Below, piece after piece: positions 22,575-33,618 of a stretch of 64,000 nucleotides of DNA. Source of the DNA: Inia geoffrensis (lineage: Eukaryota; Chordata; Mammalia; Artiodactyla; Iniidae); contig CM070902.1 in the NCBI GenBank assembly GCA_036417435.1, positions 178,937,945 through 179,001,944 of the forward strand, written 5' to 3'. The notes below the pieces were generated by a model. The model worked only from the letters and a program-made list of their open reading frames with translations, had not been told where the DNA came from and did not search any database. A program made the translations under genes and the position numbers. The stretch's first letter is position 1. Every line of letters begins with the position of its first letter.

Positions 22575-24103
22575 ATTTCCTCCCTTTTTTAAAGGATGAA
22601 TAATGTTTCATTTTATATCTATATCCCTCTATATATGACACTTTTTAAAATCTATTTATCATCAATAGACATTTTGGATGCTGCACCTCTTGGCTATTGT
22701 GAATAATGCTGAAATAAACATAGGAGTACATATATCTCTTCAAGACAGTAATATCAATTATTTTCATAAATACCCAGAATTGGGATTGATGAATCCTGTA
22801 ATAGTTCTATTTTCTTTTCTTTTTTTTTTGTGCAACCACCATACTGTTTTATGTAACATGCTGCCACTGCACCATTTTACATCCCACCAATAGTTATAAT
22901 TTTTCCACATCCTCCCCAACTCATTAATACATGTTATTTTCTATTTTTTAAATGGTGAACATTTTAATAGGTGTGAGGTGATATCTCACTGTGGTTTTGA
23001 TTTGCATTTCCTTGATGAGTGATGTTGAACATCTTTTCATGTGCTTGTTAACCATTTGTATATCTTCTTTGGATAAATGTCTATTCAAGTCTCTTGTACA
23101 CTTTTAAACTGGTTATTTGATTCATTGCTGTTGAGTTGTAAGAGTTCTGTTTACATTCTGGATATTAACCCCTGATCAGGTAGCTGTTTTGCAAATATTT
23201 CCTCTGATTCTGTAGGTTACCTTTTCACTCTGTTGAATGTTTTCTTTGCAGTGCAGAAGCGTTTTAGTCTGATGTAGTCGCATTTAACTATTCTTGCTAT
23301 TATTTTGGTTGTCATATCCAAGATAACATTGTCAAACTCATTGTCATGAAGTTTTCTTCTAGCAGTTTTATAGTTTCAGGTTTTAATGTTTAGGTATTTA
23401 ATCCATTTTGACTTAATTTTTGTATATAGTATAACAAGTGGTCAACTTCATTTTTTTTTGTATTTGGATACCCAGTTTTCCATTTAATCCATTTTGATGT
23501 AATTTTTGTATATAGTGTAACAAGAGGTCAACTTCATTCTTTTGTATTTGGATACCCAGTTTTCCAAACAACATTTGTTGAAGAAACTACCTTTTCCCCA
23601 CCGTGTAGCCTTAGCACACTTGTGGAAGACCCATCCACAATATATGTGAGGGTTTATTCCTCAACTCTCTATTCTGTTTCATTGGTCTATATGCCTGGCT
23701 TTAGGCCAGGACAGTACTGTTTTGATTACTGTAGCTTTGCAATATGTTTTGAAATCAGGGAGTGTGAGGCCTCCAACTTTGCTTTTCTTTCTCAAGATTG
23801 GTTCAGCTATTCAGGGTTCTTTAATATTCCATATGAATTTAGGATGTGTTTTTTATTTCTTCAGAAAATTCTATCAGAATTTCTTCCAAAAATTCCATTG
23901 GAATTGCACTGGAATTGCATGATATTGTATCTGTAGATTGCTGTGGGTAATATGGACATTTTCACAATATTAAATTTTTTAATCTATGGATACAAGATGC
24001 TTTTCCATTTATTTGTGCCTAATTTCTTTCAGCAATGTTTTGTGTTTTTCAGTGTACAAGTCTTTTGCCTTCTTGATTAAGATTATTCTTAAGTATTTTA
24101 TCC
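22575..24103 (-). mobile_element. old LINE-1 (L1M type), middle part, antisense
   Basis: Continuation of the element that starts at 14935. The ORF2 C-terminal part is recognisable in antisense: 'ttggctattgtgaataatgc', 'tatctcactgtggttttgat', 'gtatatcttctttggataaa', 'atccattttgacttaatttt'. It contains a local tandem duplication at 23396-23565. Frames are full of stops. Confidence 0.9.
23396..23565. repeat. tandem duplication of about 85 bp inside L1
   Basis: Unit 1 is 23396-23481 and unit 2 is 23482-23565. Both run from 'atttaatccattttga' to 'ggatacccagttttcc'. They differ at a few bases and in the length of a T run. L1 normally has one copy of this segment. Confidence 0.93.
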
Positions 24104-24322
24104 TTTTTTTTTTTTTGCGGTACGCAGGCCTCTCACTGTTGTGGCCTCTCCCGTTGCAGAGCACAGGCTCTGGACATGCAGGGTCCAGATGCGCAGGCTC
24201 AGAGGCCATGGCTCATGGGCCTAGCTGCTCCGCGGCATGTGGGATCTTCCCAGACTGGGGCACGAACCTGTGTCCCCTGAATCAACAGGCGGACTCTCAA
24301 GCACTGCGCCACCAGGGAAGCC
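24104..24322 (-). mobile_element. tRNA-derived SINE (CHR type, short form), antisense
   Basis: The poly-T tail is followed by 'gcggtacgcaggcctctcac', the body, and the head 'gcgccaccagggaagcc'. Flanks share 'tcctttt' (24101 and 24324-24330), a short target duplication within the host L1. Plus-strand frame 23986-24345 and minus-strand frame 24009-24209 are readthrough of this SINE. Confidence 0.93.
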
Positions 24323-24660
24323 CTCCTTTTCTATGTTATTGTTAAGGGGATTGTTTTTTCAATTTCCTTTTTAGGTTGTTCATTGTTAGTGTATAGAAAT
24401 GCAGTTAATTTTTGTGTGTTGATTTTTGTATCCTGCAACTTTGCTGCATCTGTTTATGAGGTCTAAGTTTTTTGTGTGTGAAATCTTTAGGGTTCTCTAC
24501 CTATAAAATCATATCATCTGTGAATAGAGATAACTTTGCTTCTTACTTCTTCCTTTCCAATCTGGATGCCTTCTATATATTTTTTTCTTGCCTATTTGGT
24601 AAGGTTAGTACTTCACTACAAGTTTAAAACTTTTAAGAGTATATAATATTGTTCTTTTGT
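24323..24660 (-). mobile_element. old LINE-1 (L1M type), RT-region part, antisense
   Basis: The host L1 resumes: 'tgttattgttaaggggattg', 'tgtatcctgcaactttgctg', 'atcatatcatctgtgaatag' (antisense of the FADD catalytic region), then 'ctggatgccttctatata'. The match fades near 24660, taken as the 5' truncation point. Confidence 0.85.
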
Positions 24661-24950
24661 TTCATAATGCTGATACTTCTCTCATCTGTTAGTGGGTGTG
24701 AGCTTTGAGCTATTTTTCCATTTGGAGGGATTCATGCCCAGTAATCAATGATAAACTAACCTGGTCTCTTTGGGACTAATGATAATAATGTTATTAATTT
24801 ACTGTTTTTATTTTGCAGATTACAACTCCTTGGATAATTTCACTTTACTCAGTGACATAACTTTTCAAAATTGAGGTATTATTGTTGTCTGTGTTTCTAT
24901 AATGGACAGAAATAACTGCCCCAAAGCAATTAATGAGATTTCTGCTCTTG
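24661..24950. other. unassigned, possibly L1-derived
   Basis: A few phrases ('gagggattcatgcccagtaa') do not match an L1 part I can place. Nothing else seen. Confidence 0.3.
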
Positions 24951-24957
24951 TTAAAAA

Positions 24958-25262
24958 TAGACAACAGAGAAAGACAAATACTGTATGATTTCACTTATAT
25001 GTGGAATCTAAAAAAAAAAAACCCAAAATGAACAAACAAAACAAAATAAACTCAGATACAGAGAACAGGTTTGTGGTCACCAAAGGGGAAGGGGGTGGGT
25101 TGGGAGAAATGGATGAATGGGGTCAATTATATGTATGGTGATGGATGGTAACTAGACTTATTTTGGTGATCATCTTATAGTGTATACAAATATTAAATTA
25201 TTATGTTGTACATCTGAAACTAATAAAGTGTTATATACCAATTTTCCCTCAATAAAAAGAGA
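24958..25262 (+). mobile_element. old LINE-1 3' end, sense
   Basis: 'gacaaatactgtatgatttc' and 'acttatatgtggaatctaaa' are the ORF2/3' UTR border. 'tgtggtcaccaaaggggaag' and 'tgttgtacatctgaaactaa' are L1M 3' UTR. It ends in an A-rich tail near 25262. Severely 5' truncated. Confidence 0.92.
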
Positions 25263-26829
25263 AGAAGAAATAGGAGCTTCATGCAGGCTTTCAGGATAGG
25301 AAAAAAGAGACAATAAAATGTAAAATATAAACCTTATCTTCTATGAGAATTAAAACAACAATCTATGAGATTCACTGTACTTGATCCCTGAGAAATATTT
25401 GTAAGCAATCCAGTTTTGAAAAGGTCTTTTAATGGGTCATATTTCAGCTTAACTATAAGTGTGAAGTCCTTGGCTCTCCCACTCTGTCTTGTATTCAATA
25501 TACATCTATCATAAAGTGATTAATCTCAGGATGACTGTGGAATGCTGAGTGACCTTATTAACTGGTCCAACTAAGAGAAATATAGTTTTTGTTAGTGGAA
25601 AATTTCCATCTTTTCAACATAGTTCATCAGATCTGACTTGACATACAATGAAATTTCTTGTCAGTTTGGATGTTTTTTCTTCCACTAGACCTGTATTCAT
25701 TTTAAAAGATTGGGAAATGCCTGATCTGTGCATAATACCATACAAGCTAAATCAAATTGTTTTTTATTAAATGTATTGACATGTCTCATCTTCAACCAAT
25801 ATTGCCGTTACTCCTGCTATTGACTTATTCTTTCAAACAAAATCAATTGAACGCTTCTCGGCTGGAGAACATCGGGTAGAGGACCGGGGTAAAAAACGAA
25901 ACAAATGTGAACGCAAAGACCTCATAAGCAAGTCAGGTCTCAGACACATCAACCCTTGAGTAAAATACATTGTCAAAACATGTATGGTAAGAGACTAAAT
26001 GTCTTCATTCCCTCTCCCTGCCTTTCAGTTCACACACTCTCCTTCAGCTCTGCGAAATGTTCTTTACTATCATTCATCTTTAGACTCATTCTAACTGCTC
26101 AGTGGAATCTCCGTTAGGCAGGTTGTATTCCTCTTTCCAGAGACAGAGAGGAAGGAGGCTGCTCCCACAGCATCGTGCTATGACACATCACAGCAAGATT
26201 AGTTTTATTATGTGATACTCTTACTACTAGGCTAAAATTTTTAAGGTGGGCTATAACATTTCCTTGTGCGTCCTCCACTAAGCCCGACCGTGGACTGTGA
26301 TTAAAGAAGGTTAAGTTCATACGTGAAACACAAAGTTTGAGAGCATAAGAGAATGACAAAGTGAAAAGTTTATTTTGCTGCTACTGGGGGCAATGGAAAA
26401 AACTCAGAAAAGCTTTCTGGAAGTGAGACTGTTTGAGCCAGATCTTTTAGAGGAGTAGGAAAGGGCATGCCTGGGGAAAAGAGCATTTGGATCAGTTACA
26501 CAGATTCTAAATTGAAAAGTTACAGAAACCTCTCTGTGTGTTTCTGATAACCATGTTCTCTTATTTTTCACTCCTCTCTAAAATTTCCTCTGTACTTTTT
26601 GAACATATTTACCTACTGCACTTTCTATATTCGCTGTATAATTTGACTCAAAACGTTTATTTTCTTTTCTCTCCCATTCACTGGATCATTTGCAGTGAAA
26701 GGGAATTTGTAATAGGCTTGACAAAATAATTTGCTGTCATTTAAAATGACTTGGAAAATGGTTCATAGTTAGAAATAGATATTAGGAGAATTTCATAGTG
26801 GAACTCTTGGTGTAACGAAGAGCAGAGCT
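25263..26829. other. unrecognised DNA with possible L2 traces
   Basis: Most of this has no match I know. Two patches look like decayed L2: about 25840-25930 (antisense) and about 26015-26110 (sense, 'gcctttcagttcacacactc'). Too diverged to count. The frame at 26114-26359 is not recognisable. Confidence 0.35.
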
Positions 26830-27450
26830 GCCTCCTTATCGGATCTAACCCTGAGCTCTAAGCCTTGTGCTCTGTTGCCTGTGCTTAGTCCTGCTGGCTC
26901 TGCACCTTGTGAAAGAATGTTGCCCAGAGCCTGAGATACACAGCATAGCCCATTCTCAATGCTCTGCCTCCCAGGCTTGACCTTGTGGATGAAAAATTGT
27001 CACTAGCCACCTGCCTCTACAAGGATGAGGTCACTGGCTGCTGCAGTCTTTGACCTTAAACACCCCCTGAAAAGAGTTCAGGGTGGAGATCAAGGATGAG
27101 GTACCTGTGCTCTGGGAAAACTGGCAGAACAGGTCTTCAGACAGTTGGATATTTTCAGGAGAAGACTTTATGAGCTCAATTTCTTACATCTTCTTACATG
27201 TAGAAAAGCCCTAAAATTACTAATGAAGACATCTGCTCTTCATGACTAGCAGCCACCTTCTGCCAAAATGTGTCCTTGATTGCACATACTCCCTTCATTA
27301 GAATCACATATACACCGACCTTCCCCACCTCCCTCTTTGGAACAGTTCCTCAGAGCTCTCTGAGAGGCTATCTCTCAGGCTATAGTCCTCATTTTACCCT
27401 AAATAAAACTTAGCTCACCACTCTCACATTGTGTATTGTTTTCAGTTGAC
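26830..27450 (+). mobile_element. endogenous retrovirus LTR, class I-like, sense
   Basis: The right part has LTR architecture: 'tccctctttggaacagttcc', 'cagagctctctgagaggct', a poly-A signal AATAAA at 27402-27407 and a U5-like end 'tcacattgtgtattg' finishing near 'gttgaca'. The left border is uncertain. No gag, pol or env sequence is seen, so it is a solo LTR or a remnant. Family not named. Confidence 0.6.
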
Positions 27451-27945
27451 AACCTTTAAAGGTATAGCGTTTTCCATTCATATAGAGTTAAAAAGTTGCA
27501 AAATAGAGAAGAACAGTTGTCTTGGTGGAAGTTTACAGGAACATGGTGACCTGACCTACACGGACAGCTGCAAGAACAAGGGATTCCAGGGCCTTCCCTG
27601 GTGGTCCAGTGGTTAGGGCTTCGCGCTTCTACTGCAGGGGGCATGGGTTCAATCGCTGGCCAGGGAACTAAGATCCTGCATGCCACATGGCATGGCTAGG
27701 AAAAAAAGAACAAAGGATTCCAACACCAAGAAGTTTACAATGACCAACCACACCCTCTCCCCGTTTAGAATAAGAGTAGCCTAATTCTAACCCGGACAAC
27801 AGGTTTCTTTGGGACACAAGTCCACCATCTTCTCAGTCTGCTGGCTTTCTCAATAAAGTCCCTATTCTTTGCCCCAACACCTCGTCTTTGGATTTATTGG
27901 TCTGTTGTGTGGCGAGCAGTATGGGCTTGGACTCAGTGACATTGG
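27451..27945 (+). mobile_element. second endogenous retrovirus LTR part, split by a SINE
   Basis: 'agtctgctggctttctcaat', a poly-A signal at 27852-27857, 'ctttgccccaacacctcg', then 'gtctgttgtgtggcgagcag' and 'gggcttggactcagtgac' are the R/U5 end of a gamma-like ERV LTR. The U5 differs from that of the LTR just upstream, so it looks like another family or insertion event and not a matching LTR pair. A SINE at 27589-27705 interrupts it. The left border is a guess. Confidence 0.6.
27589..27705 (+). mobile_element. short tRNA-derived SINE (Bov-tA-like), sense
   Basis: Head 'gggccttccctggtggtcca', internal 'atgggttcaatcgctggcc', ending 'tgccacatggcatggctagg' plus a short A tail. It is only about 117 bp. 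Flanked by a 17-bp target duplication 27572-27588 / 27706-27722 ('aagaacaagggattcca') with one mismatch. Confidence 0.93.
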
Positions 27946-29233
27946 CATCCTTGGGAATTGAGCCTGGATACTGGTATCCTCTCTGTTTCCCTTCAAATTG
28001 AGCATAGACTTTTAACTTGCTACTTCAAAAAAAGACTACTTTGGCTAGATTGAACAGCATTTTCACAGCTCATATATGCATGGCTTTCTTCAGAATTACC
28101 ACTGAGGGCTAGAGCTGCAATACTTTCCCTCCCTTTTATTTAACTGGTATAGTTTCAGAGTAATATGGTCTTATGATAGAGCTATTAGTGGGAATTTGTT
28201 CAGAAATGATCAACAGTGGAAGGAATTTTGATGTGCTCAGTGTAGTCATGTGGTAGTGGGTCTCCACAGAACCTTTGACTTCACATGGTACCCAGGCTAC
28301 AGTGATCCAGAATTCTGCATGGTGGAGTTTTGAACAGAAACATGATCATGAATTGGACTGCAGGGGTGGAACATATGCTTAATTGGTGGGAGAAAGAAGG
28401 AGTCAAGAGAACAAGTAAATTAGAAAAATATTGAAGTAAATGTCAGGAAAGTTTTGGTTCCTCCATGTCAACAGGAAGGGCTCCCACTGACGCGATGAGA
28501 CTTGAACGTTTCTATTCTCTTTGTATTTCCCCTTCTTTTATTTGACTAAAGTGTTACTTTCAATTTATTCGTATCTTATGAGGCCTTTAGTGAGCACAGC
28601 AAGTAAACGCTACCTACAAACTCAGTGTAATACTTCATTTAATGTAGTACTGTTGTATTTAATATCAAACAGGATGAGAAAAGGGAAAATATTTGCATCC
28701 AAAATGTTCACATACATTAGAAAAATATGCTAATGTTAAGGTAAATTGGCTTGTAGCTTTTTACATGGATTAATTCCCTCCTGAGTTAATTATACTGTTT
28801 GTCATATAGGAATTACCTGAAGGTTGCATTTAATAGCCTGTTTTTCTTATAATTTCACTGAGGAGTACTTTTCCTTTGGGACAGTGTTTTGGCAGGATTG
28901 CCTTAAGGATTGTGTAAGGTAATCGACATGAAAAGAACTTTACAAATTATAAGGCGTTGTATAAATTACAGGAGATAAATATTTTAAGGAAATGATTAAA
29001 CAACTTTGTTTGGCTTTGGTTATTAGTCTCACCAAAAAACTCATCTAAGAAGAAATATGTTATAAAATAATATCTAGTTGGAGTTTTGATTGGAATTGTG
29101 AGTATGTACACCTTATTTTGAGGAGAATTGATTATCTTTGCAAAACTGATTTGTCATAAGAATAAGATTTATTATTTCAATTATTCATATCTCCTTTTAT
29201 ATTTTGCAATAAAATTCAAGTTAGTGTTTGTTA
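27946..29233. other. unrecognised DNA
   Basis: No repeat or gene recognised with confidence. About 28900-28985 resembles a MIR-like 3' part ('aaaagaactttacaaatt'). The 28521-28733 frame has no motif I know. Confidence 0.4.
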
Positions 29234-29589
29234 TGCACTGACTTGTGTTCCATCAAAGTTCATATGTTGGCACCTCAACCCCCAATGTGACTATATTTAG
29301 AGATCTGGCATTTAAGGGGTAATTAAATAAGGTCCTAAGTGTGAGGCCCTAATTTGGTAGAACTGGTGTTCTTATAAGATGAGGTGTGTCTCTCAAGGAC
29401 AGGCCATGTGAGGACACAGTGAGCCAATGGCCATCTACAGGCCAGGAAACAGGCCCTGACCAGAACCCGAATCAGCCGGAACCTTGATCTTGAACTTCTA
29501 CCCTCCAGAATTCTGAGAAAATAAACGTCTGTTGTGTAAGCCGTGCGACCTATGTTATTTTATTATGGCAGCTTGAGAAGACCAATACA
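29234..29589 (+). mobile_element. MaLR solo LTR, MLT1/MST type, sense
   Basis: Nearly complete. It starts 'tgcactgacttgtgttcc', then 'cctcaacccccaatgtgac', 'ggtgttcttataagatgag', 'ggccatgtgaggacacagtg', 'caggccctgaccagaacc', 'cagaattctgagaaaataaa' and ends 'ttatggcagcttgagaag' + 'accaataca'. It begins with TG and ends with CA, as LTRs do. Confidence 0.93.
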
Positions 29590-29834
29590 GTGTTTTTAAA
29601 TTGGTTGTATATTTCCTGCAAAATTCCACTTTATTTCTGAACACCACAATAAGGCAAATAATGATAAATTTGAAGCATTTTCTTAATATATACTCTCCGT
29701 GTTTAAATTTCTTAGCTGTTATCATGTAAACAACTTATTGAGCAATGCTGAAGTTTATCGGTGATGCTTCTTGTCATAGGCGTGTAAGTATTATTCCATC
29801 AGTGAGCCTGATATTGGCCATGAGAATTTGAGGC

Positions 29835-30177
29835 AGTTTTAATTATGTTGCTGCTGTACCAAAACACCAGAAGGTTGGTGGCTTAAACAACAGAAACGTA
29901 TTCTCTTAGAGTTTTGGAGGCTGGAAGTCCAAAATCAAGGTGCCTGTGGGGTCAGCTTCCCTCTAGACTCTGTGTGCAGTCCTTTCTTGCCTCTTCCTAG
30001 CTGCTGGCGGTGGTAGGAGGTCCCCAGGCTTCCCTGGCTTGTCTCCGCATCACTCCAGCCTCATCTTAGCTTGCTTACATCTGCAAGGATTTATTTCCAA
30101 ATAAGATCAATTTACAGGTACGGGGGGTTAGGACTTCAACATGTCTTTTGGGGGGATACAATTCAATCTGTAACAAA
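29835..30177 (-). mobile_element. MaLR solo LTR, MLT1/MST type, antisense
   Basis: 'gctgctgtaccaaaacacca', 'gtggcttaaacaacagaaac', 'ttttggaggctggaagtcc', 'gcttacatctgcaagg' and 'ggggttaggacttcaacatg' are the reverse complement of this LTR class, in order from its 3' to its 5' end. Only about 245 bp from the sense copy at 29234. Confidence 0.92.
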
Positions 30178-30239
30178 ATCTTAGAGCATCAGAGGGTCAC
30201 ATCCCAAAATAATTACTGGTTCACTTGAATCTTAGCATA

Positions 30240-30355
30240 TTAGAGCTTGAATAGACCTTATGAATTGTCTATCCCAGCCTCTTCAATTTACAGAAGAAAT
30301 TCTGTGCCAGAGGGGGCATGGCTGGTCTGATGTAGCACAGTGAATTAATGACAGG
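30240..30355 (-). mobile_element. MIR-like fragment, antisense
   Basis: 'tatcccagcctcttcaattt' then 'acagaagaaattctgtgcca' follows the antisense MIR order ('ccccattttacagatgagg' ...). Very diverged. Confidence 0.4.
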
Positions 30356-30544
30356 GTGGGATTCACTCTCACGTTTATGTTTATCTAATCAGTTAATTCC
30401 TACCTTGCAACACAGATATTATGAGATTGTTACACTTAGTAGTTTACTTAGGAGAAGGTAAATGCATACTACTAATAATTTAGGAATATTTTCATAAAAA
30501 GCGGTATTGAGTACATATTTGAAGTGCTAAGGCTTTTATATGTA

Positions 30545-30722
30545 TTTTTCTCAATTCTGAAAATAACCTGGTAAGATATTTTTGCTCTCATTTCAAAGGC
30601 AAGGAAAATAAATGTCAAAATAAATATTTAAGTGGCTTGCTTGAGGTTACATAGCTATTAAATAACTAAATTGGGATCCCAAGCCCCATCTGCCTGTTGC
30701 CGAAACTCATACTATTTTTAGG
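30545..30722 (-). mobile_element. MIR SINE, antisense
   Basis: 'aacctggtaagatatttttg', 'ctcatttcaaaggcaagg', 'agtggcttgcttgaggttac', 'atagctattaaataactaa', 'ttgggatcccaagcccc' match antisense MIR in order across most of its length. Confidence 0.8.
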
Positions 30723-31394
30723 ACAACATGAGGCCACTTAATAAAATAAGAACTTTAACAGTGTTTGGGCACTTAACACTGTAAGCTTTAACTAAAGTTC
30801 ATGAATTTATAAATTTATAATGGACAGTTTCTTTTCTCAGCAATGTGGCTATTGGATACTAGGGAAATTTCTTAAACATTCTCTGAGTAATTTCTTACTG
30901 CTTCAATAAACTTAGGGGGCTGAAAGACACAATTTCTGAGACATTTTTACTTGCATAATACTAAAAAGGTATTACATCTATTATAATTCTCAAGGCTATT
31001 TACTTATCCAGAATACTTTATTTCCTGACTATATTAAGTAAGGAAGTACTTTATTTTTCTTTTAAGTAAATTACTGAAAATTATTTAAAAATATTATCAC
31101 ACTCAAGAATCCCTTTAATGATAGTAGTCAAAATATATTTCCATGCACACACACACACAGGCACACATACCTGCAAAAAGAAATAAGAAAAAGAAATGCT
31201 TACTTTATCAGTTAAATCACATTACTAATTTTTATCCTAATATTTAAAAAGCTGAAGTTATCCACTGAGAGGCTTATGAAAGATTTTCTTTACTTCTTTA
31301 ATTGAATGCTTAATTTAAATACCATTAATCTAAATATGTAGCCATGTGTAAAGGGCTTTATTAGATCCAATAGAATCCTTAGGTTGGTTTACAT
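30723..31394. other. unrecognised AT-rich DNA
   Basis: Nothing named. A short (AC)n run lies at about 31147-31161. Confidence 0.4.
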
Positions 31395-31505
31395 TATTAG
31401 TTCATTGAGCAAAGAAACTGTTTTAATTGTCTTTGACTTACTAAAAGCTAACAGTGGTCCGGGACAAAAGTATGTACTCAATGAATATTTGTTGAATGAA
31501 TTAAC
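31395..31505 (+). mobile_element. L2 3' end, sense
   Basis: 'gagcaaagaaactgttttaa', 'agtatgtactcaatgaatat' and 'ttgttgaatgaatt' match the extreme 3' end of L2 ('ggcactcaataaatatttgttgaatgaa'). Confidence 0.75.
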
Positions 31506-31594
31506 ACATTACTGAAAAGAATAAATCTGTAAAGTGACACGCCATGCATGCACAAAGACAAGACAAAATAATACAAAACAGTAACACTATTTTA

Positions 31595-32480
31595 TTTCCT
31601 CTCATTCATTCTTGGAAGTGGAGATACAAGAGTCAACAAGACAAATCAGATCCTCGACCTCCCAAAGCTAATTTTTAGAGTCAAGCAATGAAAAACAAAC
31701 AAAGAAAGAAGCTATTAGTCACCGAGAAATGGCGTGAAGAAAATAAGCCAGAGGAAAATGATAGAAAATTACTCTTACTGGGAATGGGAAACAGTATTTG
31801 ATAGGAAGAGCCTAAGGGCGTGTTAAAAAGTGAGAGTTGAGTTGGAACTTGAATGAAGGGAAGGACCCAGCCACGCAAACATCCAGATGGAGAGTCATCC
31901 GTGCAGGGGACCCGAGGTGGGAACAACGTCCTCATGAGGCCAGCTTGGGCTAGAGCAAGAGGGCTAACGAAGAACCACATAGGATGGAATCACGTGGATA
32001 CATCCTAAACGCAGTGGGAAGGCAGTTCAATATGATGGTAACTATTCGTTGGAAGTCTTTAGAGTGGAAGTAACAGAGTGTCCTGTTCTGATTAAACTCT
32101 AACAAGTTCTTGTTGGCTGCTACTGGAAAAATGGATTGTTGAGAGACAGTTGTGGAACAAGGGTGGTTACTGCTACAGCCCAATCAGGGGTAACAGGGCA
32201 AATTAAAGTGGGGTTTGCAAGAGATGTGAAGAACAATGAAGAGATTCACATTACATTTGAGAGATGAAGTTGTCAAGATCTGCTGCTGGATTGGATACTG
32301 GGAAAGTGAGGGAAAAAGAGGCATCAGTTGATTCCTGTCAGGGGTCTTGTTGCCAAGGACCGAGATAGGTGACACAGCAGGAAAGGAGGATCAGTCATTG
32401 GAACTGAGTGGAACCATGAGGATGATTTTTGATGTACTGGATTGGAAATGCATGTCCATTATCCAAACACAGATGTCAAA
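31595..32480 (-). mobile_element. L2-type LINE fragment, antisense
   Basis: It opens with 'cattcattcttggaagtgga', continues 'gtcaacaagacaaatcagat' and 'cgacctcccaaagcta', then 'agttggaacttgaatgaagg' and further blocks with 'tctgctgctggattggatac'. This is the order of the L2 3' kilobase read in antisense. Open frames here (31681-32375, minus; 32347-32532, plus) are not conserved coding. It lies close to an opposite-strand L2 end at 31395. Confidence 0.6.
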
Positions 32481-32507
32481 TAATCTTAATCATAACAATA
32501 ACAGTTC

Positions 32508-33283
32508 TTATCTTTTTAAAAATTTTTACTGAAGTATTGTTGATTTATAATGTGTAAGTTTCAGTTATACAGCAAAGTGATTCAGTTATATGTACATAAT
32601 ATATATAAATATATATATTCTTTTTCAGATTCTTTTCCTTTATGGATTGAGCATAATTCCCTGTGCTATACAGTAGGTCCTTGTTGTTGATCTATTTTAT
32701 ATACAGTAGTGTGTATCTGTTAATCCCAAACTCCTAATTTATCCCTCCCCCACCTCTTCCCCTTTGGTAGCCATAAGTTTGTTTTCTATGTTTGTGAATC
32801 TGTTTCTGTTTTGTAAATAAGTTCATTTGTATCATTTTTTTTAGACTCCACATATAAGAGATATCATATGATATTTGTCTTTCTCATTCTGACTTATTTC
32901 ACTTAGTATGATCATCTTTAGATCCACCCATGTTGTTGCAAATGACATTATTTCATTCTTTGTTATGGCTGAGTAATATTCCATTGTGTACATGTACCTT
33001 ATATCCTTTATCCTTTCCTCTGTCGATGGACATTTAGGTTGTTTCCATGTCCCGGTTATTGTAAGCAGTGCTGCTATGAACACTGGGGTGGAAGTACCCT
33101 TTCAAATTACGTTTTCCTCTCAATATATGTCCAGGAGTGGGATTGCAGGATCATATTGTAGCTCTATTTTTAGTTTTTTAAGGAACCTCCATACTGTTCT
33201 CCATAGTGGCTGCACCAATTAACTTTCCTACCAACAGTGTAGGAGGTTTCTCTTTTTTCCACACCCTCTCTGCATTTATTAAT
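32508..33283 (-). mobile_element. 5'-truncated LINE-1, antisense
   Basis: Starts with the L1 3' end ('ttttactgaagtattgttga', an older subfamily than the 'ttggagtataattg' copies). The 3' UTR and the last part of ORF2 follow: the 80-codon minus frame at 32841-33083 keeps [20 protein letters not shown]. It ends near 'cacaccctctctgcattta'. It was inserted next to, or inside, a MIR. Confidence 0.93.
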
Positions 33284-33525
33284 AATTATCCTTATTGGAC
33301 ACTCTCTACATGCCAGATAATGTTTTTGATCCTTTATCTGTATGAATTGTTCTCACAAGAATCCGTAGGTATATTGTTCCTACCTCTGTGACACAGAGGA
33401 GGGAGCAGGCACAGAGTTGAAAAGCTTGCCTGGTTTCACCCTGTTAGCATATGTTGGAGCAGGATGGGCACACAGTTAGTCAGCTCCCTAGGCCTCCTTT
33501 CTATACCACTAAGCTCCTCCCTTCT
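33284..33525 (-). mobile_element. MIR SINE, antisense
   Basis: 'tattggacactctctacatg', 'ccagataatgtttttgatcc', 'attgttctcacaagaatccg', 'acacagaggagggagcagg', 'gggcacacagttagtcagct' and 'ctataccactaag' follow antisense MIR from tail to head, nearly full length (about 240 bp). Confidence 0.85.
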
Positions 33526-33618
33526 ATTTAAAAAAAAAAGCACAAAAAGTAAAGAATCATGTAATTATGGAGCTCAGAGAAGATATAGGAAATGAATTTG
33601 GAGTTGTTAAAATGTAGA

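Noticed and set aside
26830..27945. A complete endogenous retrovirus
   Set aside because: The two LTR ends belong to different sequences, and no gag, pol or env remnant lies between them.
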